A stretch of DNA of 64,000 bases from Bacteroidales bacterium. GTDB lineage: Bacteria > Bacteroidota > Bacteroidia > Bacteroidales > Muribaculaceae. Location of the stretch: assembly GCA_015061005.1 (NCBI GenBank), contig SUXJ01000006.1:94903-158902 (forward strand), in the 5' to 3' direction. The notes beneath the pieces were generated by a model. It did no database searches. It saw only the letters and a list, made by a program, of their open reading frames with translations, and was not told the DNA's origin. Every line of letters begins with the position of its first letter. Positions within the stretch are counted from its first letter, which is position 1. Positions 52,316 through 60,572 of this stretch are shown here, piece by piece. The position numbers and the translations under genes were made by a program.

Positions 52316-53548
52316 TTAGCCGAAGAAGAGGTAGGCGGCGAAGATGCCGGCAATGGAGCCGGTAATGTCAGCAAGGAGGCCGTAGCCGACGGCATAGCGT
52401 GTTTTGCGCACTCCAACAGAGCCGAAATAGACTGCCAAGACATAGAAGAGAGTGTCGGTGCTGCCTTGAATTGCTGCGCTGACTCGCGCCACGAATGAGT
52501 CAGCTCCGTAGGTTGACATCAGGTCAACCATCATGCCTCGCGAACCCGAGCCGCTGAGGGGCTTCATGATGGCAGTGGGGAGCGCACCAACCCAATCGGC
52601 ATCAAATCCCAATGCGGCAATTCCTGCGGCGAGAGCATCGGTGATTACGTCCATTGCCCCTGAGGCGCGAAACATTCCGATTGCCACGAGTATCGCAACC
52701 AAATAGGGCACTATCTTAACAGCAGTTTTAAAGCCCTCTTGCGCTCCTTCAACGAAGGCTTCATAGAGGTTGAACTTCTTGCGGAGTCCGGCAATTAAGA
52801 ACATGGCAATTACACTGAATAGCATAAAGTTGGACATGAACGAGCTATATGCTTGCACCTTTTCGGGCGGCAGAGATGAGAAGAACCAGACCAAGCCGCC
52901 AACCACCGCCGAGAGCCCTCCGAGCCAACCGAGCAGTACGGGGTCTTTCAGCGATATTTTTTGCTTGAGACAAAGTGCGATAATGCCTACAATAGTGGCG
53001 ATGAAAGTTGCCACCAAGATGGGCATAAATACGTCGGTTGGGTTTGCCGCTCCTGCTTGTGCTCTATACATTATGATGCTGATAGGAATCAGACACAACC
53101 CGGAAGCATTGAGCACCAAGAACATAATCATTGCATCGGTGGCCTTTTCTTTTTCGGGGTTGAGCGACTGTAATTCCTGCATCGCTTTCAGCCCCAAAGG
53201 CGTTGCGGCATTGTCGAGTCCGAGCATATTGGCCGACACGTTCATAAAAATCGAGCCCATGGCAGGGTGTTCCTTCGGCACTCCGGGGAAAAGACGACAA
53301 AACAGCGGACTAACCAATCGGCCGAACATCTGTATCACTCCCGCCCTTTCTCCGATTTTCATCAATCCGAGCCACAGCGACAAAATGCCGGTCAGTCCGA
53401 GTGCAAGCTCAAAAGCGGTTGTTGCCGAGCCGAACGATGCTGTCATTATGTCGGACCATACGGTCAAATCGCCGCAAAACAAAGTCTTACCGACTGCGAC
53501 CGCGAAGGCTATCAAGAAGAAGGCTATCCAAATGTAGTTAAGTACCAT
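52316..53548 (-). CDS. Fused SpmA/SpmB-type nucleoside-recognition membrane protein
   Basis: A 410-residue integral membrane protein formed by SpmA-like (residues 1-210; GLMKIGERAGVIQMFGRLVS, VSANMLGLDNAATPLGLKAM) and SpmB-like (210-410; VKIVPYLVAILVAIGMFRAS, GSTDTLFYVLAVYFGSVGVR) halves, both with the Gate/nucleoside-recognition signature. Although named for spore maturation in Bacillus, fused forms are common in non-sporulating Bacteroidota, where the role is unclear. It is last in the operon kdsD-ribH-wbqC-spmAB, 34 nt after wbqC. Confidence 0.92.
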   Translation of the reverse strand: MVLNYIWIAFFLIAFAVAVGKTLFCGDLTVWSDIMTASFGSATTAFELALGLTGILSLWLGLMKIGERAGVIQMFGRLVSPLFCRLFPGVPKEHPAMGSIFMNVSANMLGLDNAATPLGLKAMQELQSLNPEKEKATDAMIMFLVLNASGLCLIPISIIMYRAQAGAANPTDVFMPILVATFIATIVGIIALCLKQKISLKDPVLLGWLGGLSAVVGGLVWFFSSLPPEKVQAYSSFMSNFMLFSVIAMFLIAGLRKKFNLYEAFVEGAQEGFKTAVKIVPYLVAILVAIGMFRASGAMDVITDALAAGIAALGFDADWVGALPTAIMKPLSGSGSRGMMVDLMSTYGADSFVARVSAAIQGSTDTLFYVLAVYFGSVGVRKTRYAVGYGLLADITGSIAGIFAAYLFFG

Positions 53549-53582
53549 AACGGGAAAAGAATCAGAGGGGTGAGAGGGAAAT

Positions 53583-54158
53583 TTATCGTTGGAGGTAAAT
53601 CAAAGTTTCGGGTCCGAGGTTGAAAACCATGTCGAGAATGCTCAAGCCGCCCACAAACCCCAATTTTTCGGCTCGGACTTGCCAATAAGGCTCCGGCTCC
53701 CATGGTTCGACGGCCACTGGTATTGCCCCCTGCGGGGCAGCCTCGACAGGGCAATTCAACCCTATTGCGCGACGAATTGCGGCATCGAAACGAGCGTTAA
53801 GGTCGGATACAGTAGTGAAGGTATCGGGGTTTGCTATAATCGGGAGAAAATCATCGGCATAGAACTCGAAAAACGGGGTGCGTCCATAGGCACTTTCGAG
53901 CGCAGTGGTCATCACTTCCCACCAACGACCGTGGAGGCTGACGCGCGTCTGAGCCCATGTTCGTCCGTAGGGTTTTTCTATCGGCACAGTCAGTTCCAAG
54001 ACTCCGCGCGTATCGGCTATTGCGGTGCGATGAGCCGACTTGCACCGTTTATCGAATCGCTCATCATGACAGATGCTCACCCTTCCCGAGTGCATTACCA
54101 TCATCCGATAGTAAGCCGGAGGAGGACAAAACCGAGTAGGCAGAATCAGTTCACTCAT
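53583..54158 (-). CDS. WbqC-family protein
   Basis: A 191-residue protein of the WbqC-like family, members of which are found in O-antigen and other glycan loci, with unknown chemistry. Matching features are PPPAYYRMMVMHSGRVSICH, RTAIADTRGVLELTVPIEKP, SLHGRWWEVMTTALESAYGR and TPFFEFYADDFLPII, with the C-terminal GFVGGLSILDMVFNLGPETL. The start at 54158 (MSELILPTRFCPPPAYY) is chosen; it overlaps the ribH stop by 8 nt. The earlier in-frame start would lie deep in ribH. Confidence 0.85.
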   Translation of the reverse strand: MSELILPTRFCPPPAYYRMMVMHSGRVSICHDERFDKRCKSAHRTAIADTRGVLELTVPIEKPYGRTWAQTRVSLHGRWWEVMTTALESAYGRTPFFEFYADDFLPIIANPDTFTTVSDLNARFDAAIRRAIGLNCPVEAAPQGAIPVAVEPWEPEPYWQVRAEKLGFVGGLSILDMVFNLGPETLIYLQR

Positions 54159-54615
54159 CGAGAGAACGAGAGAAGCAAACCATTTCGATGGCAGTATTGG
54201 CGGCTTCAATGCCTTTATGACCCGCCTCGCCGCCACATCGGTCCAACGCTTGCCGTTCATTGAGCACGGTCAAGACGCCGAAAATCACGGGAATGATGCC
54301 GTCGGCATTGAGCGAAGTGATTCCCTGAGTCACGCTTGAGCATACGTAGTCGAAATGGGGAGTGTCTCCCTTAATCACACAGCCAAACACAATGACTGCA
54401 TCGAACTGCTCGGTGTCGGTCAGTCGCTGAGCCGCATAGGTCAATTCAACCGCCCCGGGCACTACGAACTCCTCGACTTCGGCACCGGAGTCTTGCAACG
54501 TTTTAATTGCGCCGTCGGCCAGGAGCTGCGTAATATGTTCGTTCCAGCGAGTGCGCACCACAGCGATACGCATATCCTCGCCGCTTAACTTTTCAGGGGA
54601 ATATCCGCCGTTCAT
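54151..54615 (-). CDS. ribH: 6,7-dimethyl-8-ribityllumazine synthase
   Basis: The penultimate step of riboflavin synthesis, condensing the ribityl-diaminouracil with 3,4-dihydroxybutanone phosphate. The 154-residue product has RTRWNEHITQLLADGAIKTL, EEFVVPGAVELTYAAQRL, IVFGCVIKGDTPHFDYVCSS with the conserved His, and PVIFGVLTVLNERQALDRCG. It overlaps kdsD by 4 nt upstream and wbqC by 8 nt downstream. Confidence 0.96.
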   Translation of the reverse strand: MNGGYSPEKLSGEDMRIAVVRTRWNEHITQLLADGAIKTLQDSGAEVEEFVVPGAVELTYAAQRLTDTEQFDAVIVFGCVIKGDTPHFDYVCSSVTQGITSLNADGIIPVIFGVLTVLNERQALDRCGGEAGHKGIEAANTAIEMVCFSRSLDE

Positions 54616-55223
54616 AGTTGTTCTCCTCTAAGTTTTTCGCCAAGCGATCCGCCGCGATGGCGCATTGCATATTGTTCGCGAGTAAAGCCGTCGCGCAGCA
54701 TCATTCCAACGATCAGCATGTGGCCGATTACGGTCATTGCCGTGATGGAAGTGGTCGGCGTCAACCCCAGAGGACACACCTCGTCGGGATTTCCGGTATA
54801 GAGTCCGATTACGTCGGGCATAGCCGCCAAGGGACAATGAGCACCGGCGGTGATAACAATGGCTCTCATTCCGGGATACAGCATTCTTGCCAACTCATAC
54901 AGGCGCAGAATCTCGTCGGTTCTGCCGGAGTTTGAAATCAGCAGCAGCACATCGTTGGGCTGAAGGACCCCGAGATCGCCGTGTTGAGCTTCCGCAGAAT
55001 TGATGCAAACGGCAGGGATTCCTGTCGAAGCGAGCGTAGAAGCGATATTAAACGCAATTTGCCCGGCCTTACCCATGCCTGAGGCTACTAATTTACCGCC
55101 TTTCCGACACACTTGCTCTTGAATGAGATCAAGAGCCTCGGAGTAGCGAGGCGTTACGGGCAAAGTCGCAATTGCGTTTGCCTCAGCCTGAACCAAGTTG
55201 CTTAACGTTTGGAGTTCGTCCAT
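54612..55223 (-). CDS. kdsD: Single-domain SIS sugar isomerase (arabinose 5-phosphate isomerase-like)
   Basis: A 203-residue SIS-domain protein, most like KdsD, which converts ribulose 5-phosphate to arabinose 5-phosphate for Kdo. Motifs are GKLVASGMGKAGQIAFNIAS, AEAQHGDLGVL, LLLISNSGRTDEILRL and GLTPTTSITAMTVIGHML, all typical of KdsD. The two C-terminal CBS domains of classical KdsD are absent and the gene ends after EQYAMRHRGGSLGEKLR. Single-domain enzymes of this kind are known from Bacteroides, but related SIS isomerases with other substrates cannot be excluded. The start at 55223 is preferred over a long upstream frame. The -7 box TAACTTTG is at 55256-55263. Confidence 0.85.
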   Translation of the reverse strand: MDELQTLSNLVQAEANAIATLPVTPRYSEALDLIQEQVCRKGGKLVASGMGKAGQIAFNIASTLASTGIPAVCINSAEAQHGDLGVLQPNDVLLLISNSGRTDEILRLYELARMLYPGMRAIVITAGAHCPLAAMPDVIGLYTGNPDEVCPLGLTPTTSITAMTVIGHMLIVGMMLRDGFTREQYAMRHRGGSLGEKLRGEQL

Positions 55224-55255
55224 TTTGCCAACGAAATGTAATAATGATAACAGCG

Positions 55256-55287
55256 CAAAGTTACGAAAAATCGCGGAGAGTGGCAAG
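55256..55287 (-). promoter_or_regulatory. kdsD operon promoter
   Basis: The minus strand has -7 box TAACTTTG (55256-55263) and CTTGCC around 55282-55287 about 20 nt upstream. The leader is about 30 nt. Confidence 0.6.
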
Positions 55288-55378
55288 AAGAAACACGATA
55301 CTCTTCCCAATATCTCATTCCGTGTCATTTTATGGCTCGGAAACGGATTTTTTATTTGCACCGACAAAGAAAAATTTG

Positions 55379-55386
55379 TAATTTTG
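55379..55386 (+). promoter_or_regulatory. -7 box of the pyruvate:ferredoxin oxidoreductase gene
   Basis: TAATTTTG, with TTATTTGC about 22 nt upstream. It leaves a leader of about 50 nt before the ATG at 55440. Confidence 0.6.
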
Positions 55387-55439
55387 CACGATAAAATATA
55401 ATCAAACATTTTTCCAAAACTTAATTGATTAATACACTC

Positions 55440-58400
55440 ATGAGTAAAGAAAAAAAATTCATGACGTGTGACGGTAACACGGCCGCAGCGCATATCGCGT
55501 ATATGTTCTCCGAAGTAGCCGCAATCTACCCGATCACACCCTCTTCGACCATGGCAGAGCTCGTTGATGAATGGGCAGCCAACGGACGCAAGAACATTTT
55601 CGGTGAAACCGTTTTGGTTCAGGAAATGCAGAGTGAAGGCGGTGCAGCCGGTGCCGTACACGGCTCATTGATGAACGGCGTGCTCACCAACACTTTCACG
55701 GCATCGCAGGGCTTGCTGCTGATGATTCCCAACATGTATAAAATCGCCGGCGAAATGCTGCCGAGCGTGTTCCACGTATCGGCGCGCACGATTGCCAGCC
55801 ATGCACTGAGCATCTTCGGTGACCACCAGGACGTGATGTCGGTACGCCAAACCGGCTTCGCCATGCTTGCCGAAGGTTCCGTACAGGAAGTTATGGACTT
55901 GAGCGGCGTTGCTCACCTTGCATCAATCAAGAGTTCCATTCCGTTTGTGAACTTCTTCGACGGGTTCCGTACGTCACACGAGATTCAGAAGATTGAAGTA
56001 ATCAATCAAGACGAAATCGCTCCGCTGCTCGACCGCGAGGCTCTTGCCAAGTTCCGCAGTCGCGGTCTCTCGCCCGAGAATCCCCAAGCACGCGGTCTTG
56101 CCGAGAACTCCGACGTATTCTTCCAGCACCGCGAAGCCAGCAACTCTACCTATGCGGCTGTGCCCGACATCGTTGAGGAATACATGAACAAGATTTCGGA
56201 AATCACCGGTCGCAAATACGGTTTGTTTAACTACTATGGCGCACCCGACGCAGAACGCGTCATCATCGCCATGGGTTCGGTATGTCAGGCAGCCGAAGAA
56301 GCCGTTGACCACCTCAATGCACAAGGCGAAAAGGTCGGCATCGTTGAAGTACACTTGTATCGTCCGTTCTCAGCCAAGCACTTCCTCGCTGCCGTTCCCA
56401 AGACTGCCAAGCGCATTGCAGTGCTTGATCGCACAAAAGAACCCGGAGCAAACGGCGAACCGCTGCTCCTCGACGTCAAAGAATGTTTCTACGGCAAGGA
56501 AAACGCCCCGGAAATCGTTGGCGGTCGCTACGCATTGGCATCGAAGGACACCACTCCCGCGATGATTATCTCAGTATTCGAGAACCTCGCACTTCCTATG
56601 CCCAAGGACAAGTTTACCGTAGGCATCATTGACGACGTGACCTTCACATCTCTGCCTCCGAAAGAAGAAATCGCATTGGGCGACAAGTCAACCTATGAAG
56701 CGAAATTCTACGGTCTCGGCGCTGACGGCACAGTAGGTGCGAACAAGAACTCGGTGAAAATCATCGGTGAAAACACCAATAAGTATTGTCAAGCATATTT
56801 CGCCTATGACTCCAAGAAGTCAGGCGGCTTCACTTGCTCTCACCTCCGCTTCGGCGATGCTCCCATTCGCTCGACTTATTTGGTAACCACACCCAACTTC
56901 GTGGCATGTCACGTTCAGGCATATTTGAACCTCTATGACGTGACCAAGGGCCTACGCAATGGCGGCACATTCCTGCTCAACACCATTTGGGAAGGTGACG
57001 AACTCGCAGCTAACTTGCCCAACAAGGTTAAGCGTTACTTCGCCAAGAACAACATCACGGTTTATTACATCAACGCAACTCAGATTGCTCGCGAAATCGG
57101 GTTGGGCAATCGCACCAACACAATTCTTCAGAGCGCATTCTTCCGCATCACCGAGGTAATACCCGTTGACCTCGCCATCGAACAGATGAAGAAGTTCATC
57201 GTGAAGTCATACGGTGCGAAGGGTCAAGACATCGTTGACAAGAACTATGCAGCAGTGGACCGCGGCGGCGAATACAAGCAGCTCCCCATTGATCCCGCAT
57301 GGGCTAACCTTGCAGATGACGTGGTTGCAGAAAACAACGACCCGGAATTCATCAACCGAGTTGTTCGCCCCATCAACGCACAAGACGGCGACTCCCTCAC
57401 CGTTAAAGACTTCATTGACCGCCCCGACGGCGTTTGGGAACAAGGCACTGCCAAGTATGAAAAACGCGGCGTTGCAGCCTACGTGCCCAACTGGATTCCC
57501 GAAAACTGCATACAGTGTAACAAGTGTGCATTCGTGTGTCCTCACGCATCCATTCGTCCCTTCGTGCTCACCGAAGAAGAAGCCGGCAAGGCACCCTTCG
57601 GCGCCGAACGCACCATTCCCGCTCTGGGCACAGCGTTCAAGGGCATGAGCTTCATTCAGAGCGTTGACGTGCTCGACTGTCTCGGTTGCGGCAACTGCGT
57701 TGACGTATGTCCCGGCAAGAAGGGCGTTAAGGCTCTTGAAATGCGTCCGCTCGAAGAACAAATGTTTGAACAAACCGAATGGGAATACTGCGTTAACGAA
57801 GTTACCTCCAAACAGAACCTCGTTGACATTAAAGCAAACGTTAAGAACTCACAGTTTGCAACTCCTTACTTCGAGTTCTCCGGTGCATGCGCAGGTTGCG
57901 GCGAAACTCCTTATGTGAAACTCATTTCTCAGCTCTACGGCACTCGCGAAGTAGTGGCCAACGCTACCGGCTGTTCATCAATCTACTCCGGTTCCGTACC
58001 CTCCACTCCTTACACCTTTAACGAAAAGGGTCAAGGTCCGGCATGGGGCAACTCACTCTTCGAAGACTTTGCAGAATTCGGTCTGGGCATGAACATTGCC
58101 AACAAGAAGATGCGCGAACGCGTTACTCGCCTCGTTGAGCAAGGTCTCGCTTGCGATTGCTGCTCGGCAGAACTGAAAGTTCTCTTTGCAGAATGGCTTG
58201 AAGTGAAGAACGACGGCGAAAAGAGCCGCGAAGTTGCCGACAAGATCATTCCCATGATTGAAAAGTGCTCTTGCGACATCTGCAAGCAGCTGACCGAACT
58301 GAAGGGCTACCTCGTTAAGCGTGCTCACTGGATCATTGCCGGCGACGGTGCTGCATACGACATCGGCTTCGGCGGTCTCGACCACGTACTCGCATCGGGC

Positions 58401-59009
58401 GAAGACGTTAACGTCATCGTTGTTGACACGGAAGTTTACTCCAACACCGGCGGTCAGGCATCGAAAGCAACTCCCGTTGGCGCAATAGCAAAATTTGCTG
58501 CCGCAGGCAAGCGCGTACGCAAGAAAGACCTCGGTCTGATTGCTTCGACCTACGGCTACGTTTACTGCGCACAGATTGCAATGGGAGCCGACAACGCTCA
58601 GACCCTCAAAGCAATCCGCGAAGCTGAAGCCTACGACGGTCCGTCAATCATCATTGCTTATGCTCCCTGTATCAACCACGGTCTGAAGTCCGGCATGGGC
58701 AAGAGCCAACAGGAAGAGCAAAAAGCAGTGGAATGCGGCTACTGGCACCTCTGGCGTTACAACCCCGCTCTCGAAGCAGAAGGCAAGAACCCCTTCACCC
58801 TCGACAGCAAGGAGCCCCAGTGGGACAAGTTTGAAGACTTCCTCAAAGGCGAAGTGCGCTTCGCATCAGTGCTGAAGTCATTCCCCGAACAGGCTGCCGA
58901 ACTCTTCGAAGCAGCGAAGGAAAATGCACAGTGGCGTTACAACAACTATCGCCGCTTGGCTCGCCAACAGTGGGGCATAGATCCCGAAGTTGGCAAAGTT
59001 GGTGAATAA
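55440..59009 (+). CDS. nifJ: Pyruvate:ferredoxin (flavodoxin) oxidoreductase
   Basis: Oxidatively decarboxylates pyruvate to acetyl-CoA, passing electrons to ferredoxin, the central step of anaerobic pyruvate use. The 1189-residue single chain shows the N-terminal domain (CDGNTAAAHIAYMFSEVAAI, YPITPSSTMAELVDEWA) and the gamma domain (GLGADGTVGANKNSVKIIGE). The ferredoxin domain has two 4Fe-4S motifs, CIQCNKCAFVCPHASIRP and CLGCGNCVDVCPGKKGVK. The TPP domain carries GDGAAYDIGFGGLDHVLASG and VVDTEVYSNTGGQASKATP, and CAGCGETPY binds a further cluster. The start MSKEKKFMTCDGN at 55440 is chosen over a TTG 15 nt upstream. A terminator follows. Confidence 0.97.
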   Translation: MSKEKKFMTCDGNTAAAHIAYMFSEVAAIYPITPSSTMAELVDEWAANGRKNIFGETVLVQEMQSEGGAAGAVHGSLMNGVLTNTFTASQGLLLMIPNMYKIAGEMLPSVFHVSARTIASHALSIFGDHQDVMSVRQTGFAMLAEGSVQEVMDLSGVAHLASIKSSIPFVNFFDGFRTSHEIQKIEVINQDEIAPLLDREALAKFRSRGLSPENPQARGLAENSDVFFQHREASNSTYAAVPDIVEEYMNKISEITGRKYGLFNYYGAPDAERVIIAMGSVCQAAEEAVDHLNAQGEKVGIVEVHLYRPFSAKHFLAAVPKTAKRIAVLDRTKEPGANGEPLLLDVKECFYGKENAPEIVGGRYALASKDTTPAMIISVFENLALPMPKDKFTVGIIDDVTFTSLPPKEEIALGDKSTYEAKFYGLGADGTVGANKNSVKIIGENTNKYCQAYFAYDSKKSGGFTCSHLRFGDAPIRSTYLVTTPNFVACHVQAYLNLYDVTKGLRNGGTFLLNTIWEGDELAANLPNKVKRYFAKNNITVYYINATQIAREIGLGNRTNTILQSAFFRITEVIPVDLAIEQMKKFIVKSYGAKGQDIVDKNYAAVDRGGEYKQLPIDPAWANLADDVVAENNDPEFINRVVRPINAQDGDSLTVKDFIDRPDGVWEQGTAKYEKRGVAAYVPNWIPENCIQCNKCAFVCPHASIRPFVLTEEEAGKAPFGAERTIPALGTAFKGMSFIQSVDVLDCLGCGNCVDVCPGKKGVKALEMRPLEEQMFEQTEWEYCVNEVTSKQNLVDIKANVKNSQFATPYFEFSGACAGCGETPYVKLISQLYGTREVVANATGCSSIYSGSVPSTPYTFNEKGQGPAWGNSLFEDFAEFGLGMNIANKKMRERVTRLVEQGLACDCCSAELKVLFAEWLEVKNDGEKSREVADKIIPMIEKCSCDICKQLTELKGYLVKRAHWIIAGDGAAYDIGFGGLDHVLASGEDVNVIVVDTEVYSNTGGQASKATPVGAIAKFAAAGKRVRKKDLGLIASTYGYVYCAQIAMGADNAQTLKAIREAEAYDGPSIIIAYAPCINHGLKSGMGKSQQEEQKAVECGYWHLWRYNPALEAEGKNPFTLDSKEPQWDKFEDFLKGEVRFASVLKSFPEQAAELFEAAKENAQWRYNNYRRLARQQWGIDPEVGKVGE

Positions 59010-59029
59010 TCCCACACAACAATAATCAC

Positions 59030-59064
59030 AAAGCCGAGACTCATCCTGAGCCTCGGCTTTTTTT
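59030..59064 (+). terminator. Terminator of the pyruvate:ferredoxin oxidoreductase gene
   Basis: The hairpin AAAGCCGAG-A-CTC / GAG-C-CTCGGCTTT (59030-59042 with 59048-59060) is followed by a T run to 59064. Confidence 0.9.
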
Positions 59065-59087
59065 AGTATGTTGCGGGGTATATGGTT

Positions 59088-60572
59088 TTAGCGGCGGATT
59101 AGCTTGCGCGCGGCGTCGAGACGGAGGAGTATGAAGAGCAAAATGGTGAAGCCCCAGAGCGAGGAACCGCCGTAGCTGAAGAACGGCAAGGGTATGCCAA
59201 TAACGGGACACAGCCCGATAACCATGCCTACGTTAATGCACAGGTGGAAGATGAAGATGCTTGCCACGGAGTAGCCGTAAACTCGACTGAATGCGGTTGG
59301 CTGGCGTTCGGCAATGGAGATTATGCGGAGGATGAGCAACAAGAAAAGAAGGAGGACTGCCGAGGTGCCGACATAGCCGTGTTCCTCTCCTATTGTGCAG
59401 AAGATGAAGTCGGTGTGTTGCTCGGGTACGTATTTCAGTTTTGTTTGTGTTCCATTCAAGAAACCCTTGCCCGTGACTCCTCCCGAACCGATAGCAATGA
59501 GGCTCTGATTGACGTTATAGCCTTGTCCGCGAGGGTCGGCGGTGATGCCGAGCGATACGAGTATGCGGTTTTGTTGATGGGGCTGCAATAGGGGGAAGAG
59601 AGTATTGACCGAGAAAGCAAATATAAGCGAGCCGAGGGCAAATATGCCGCAAACCATTAGCTTGCGAATATGGTCGCGGAATGATAAGATGACCAAATAT
59701 AATGCAGCGATAATGATTGCCGCCATAAATATCCATTTCCACGGCAAAACAATCTCAAATGCACCTAAGATGAACGCAACAGCTACAAGTCCGCCGAAAC
59801 CGAGAAAAAGCAGGCGCATCAATTTGACCGACTTGGCAAACAGCCCCGCCATGAACACCATAACGAGCATGATGAGCATATAGACGATAAATTCGCCTTG
59901 CGCCATTGCGAGAACAGAGTTCTCGGCATACTTCATGATGACAACGAAGATTGCCACAGCGATGACTGCGGCAAGCAACACAATTCCGCTCATTCCCTCG
60001 CGATAGAGCACAAAAAACAGCGCAAAGAAAGTCAGAGCCGAGCCCGTTTCATTTTGACAGATTATTATGAACGACGGGACGAGAAAAATAGCAATTGCCT
60101 TCAGGTAATTGGAGGGAGAGTTGAGTTTGAAGTTATAGGTATTGAAGAGTTTGGCGAGAGCCAAGGCGGCGGCACACTTGGCAAACTCTGCAGGTTGCAC
60201 GCTGACCGGCCCGAATCTGAGCCATGAATGAGAACCTTTGATGTCGGGTGCCACAAAGATAGTGACGACCAAAACAATCAGCATGAACGCATAAAAGGGA
60301 TAGGCGTAGGTTTCATACATTCGATAGTCCGTGAGCATGATAGCCGCACCGATGAGCAGCGACAAACCAATCCAGCAAATTTGCTTTCCGGAAAATTCGC
60401 TGAAGGACCAGATAGAAGCATGGTCAAAGTCATAGCTTGCCGCATAGATGCTGACCACTCCGGCAGTGACCAGAAGAAGATACAAGCCTATGGTGAACCA
60501 ATCAAGGCTCCTGAATGCCCCGGGCTCTGCATTAGCGCGAGATCTACGGCGAAGACTATTTTCCGACAACAC
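59088..60572 (-). CDS. rodA: Rod-shape SEDS glycosyltransferase RodA
   Basis: Lipid II polymerase of the elongation machinery, partner of PBP2. The 494-residue product has about ten transmembrane helices, SWLRFGPVSVQPAEFAKCAA (the SEDS core), PSFIIICQNETGSALTFFAL with the conserved Glu-Thr, AIGSGGVTGKGFLNGTQTKL, YVPEQHTDFIFCTIGEEHGY, and the signature PVIGIPLPFFSYGGSSLWGF. It is longer than E. coli RodA because of extra central helices, as usual in Bacteroidota. The start overlaps the mrdA 3' end by 17 nt. Confidence 0.96.
   Translation of the reverse strand: MLSENSLRRRSRANAEPGAFRSLDWFTIGLYLLLVTAGVVSIYAASYDFDHASIWSFSEFSGKQICWIGLSLLIGAAIMLTDYRMYETYAYPFYAFMLIVLVVTIFVAPDIKGSHSWLRFGPVSVQPAEFAKCAAALALAKLFNTYNFKLNSPSNYLKAIAIFLVPSFIIICQNETGSALTFFALFFVLYREGMSGIVLLAAVIAVAIFVVIMKYAENSVLAMAQGEFIVYMLIMLVMVFMAGLFAKSVKLMRLLFLGFGGLVAVAFILGAFEIVLPWKWIFMAAIIIAALYLVILSFRDHIRKLMVCGIFALGSLIFAFSVNTLFPLLQPHQQNRILVSLGITADPRGQGYNVNQSLIAIGSGGVTGKGFLNGTQTKLKYVPEQHTDFIFCTIGEEHGYVGTSAVLLLFLLLILRIISIAERQPTAFSRVYGYSVASIFIFHLCINVGMVIGLCPVIGIPLPFFSYGGSSLWGFTILLFILLRLDAARKLIRR

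Noticed and set aside
55224..55661. 146-residue N-terminal extension of the SIS protein
   Set aside because: It crosses the kdsD promoter and the start of the divergent oxidoreductase gene; the SIS domain starts normally at 55223.
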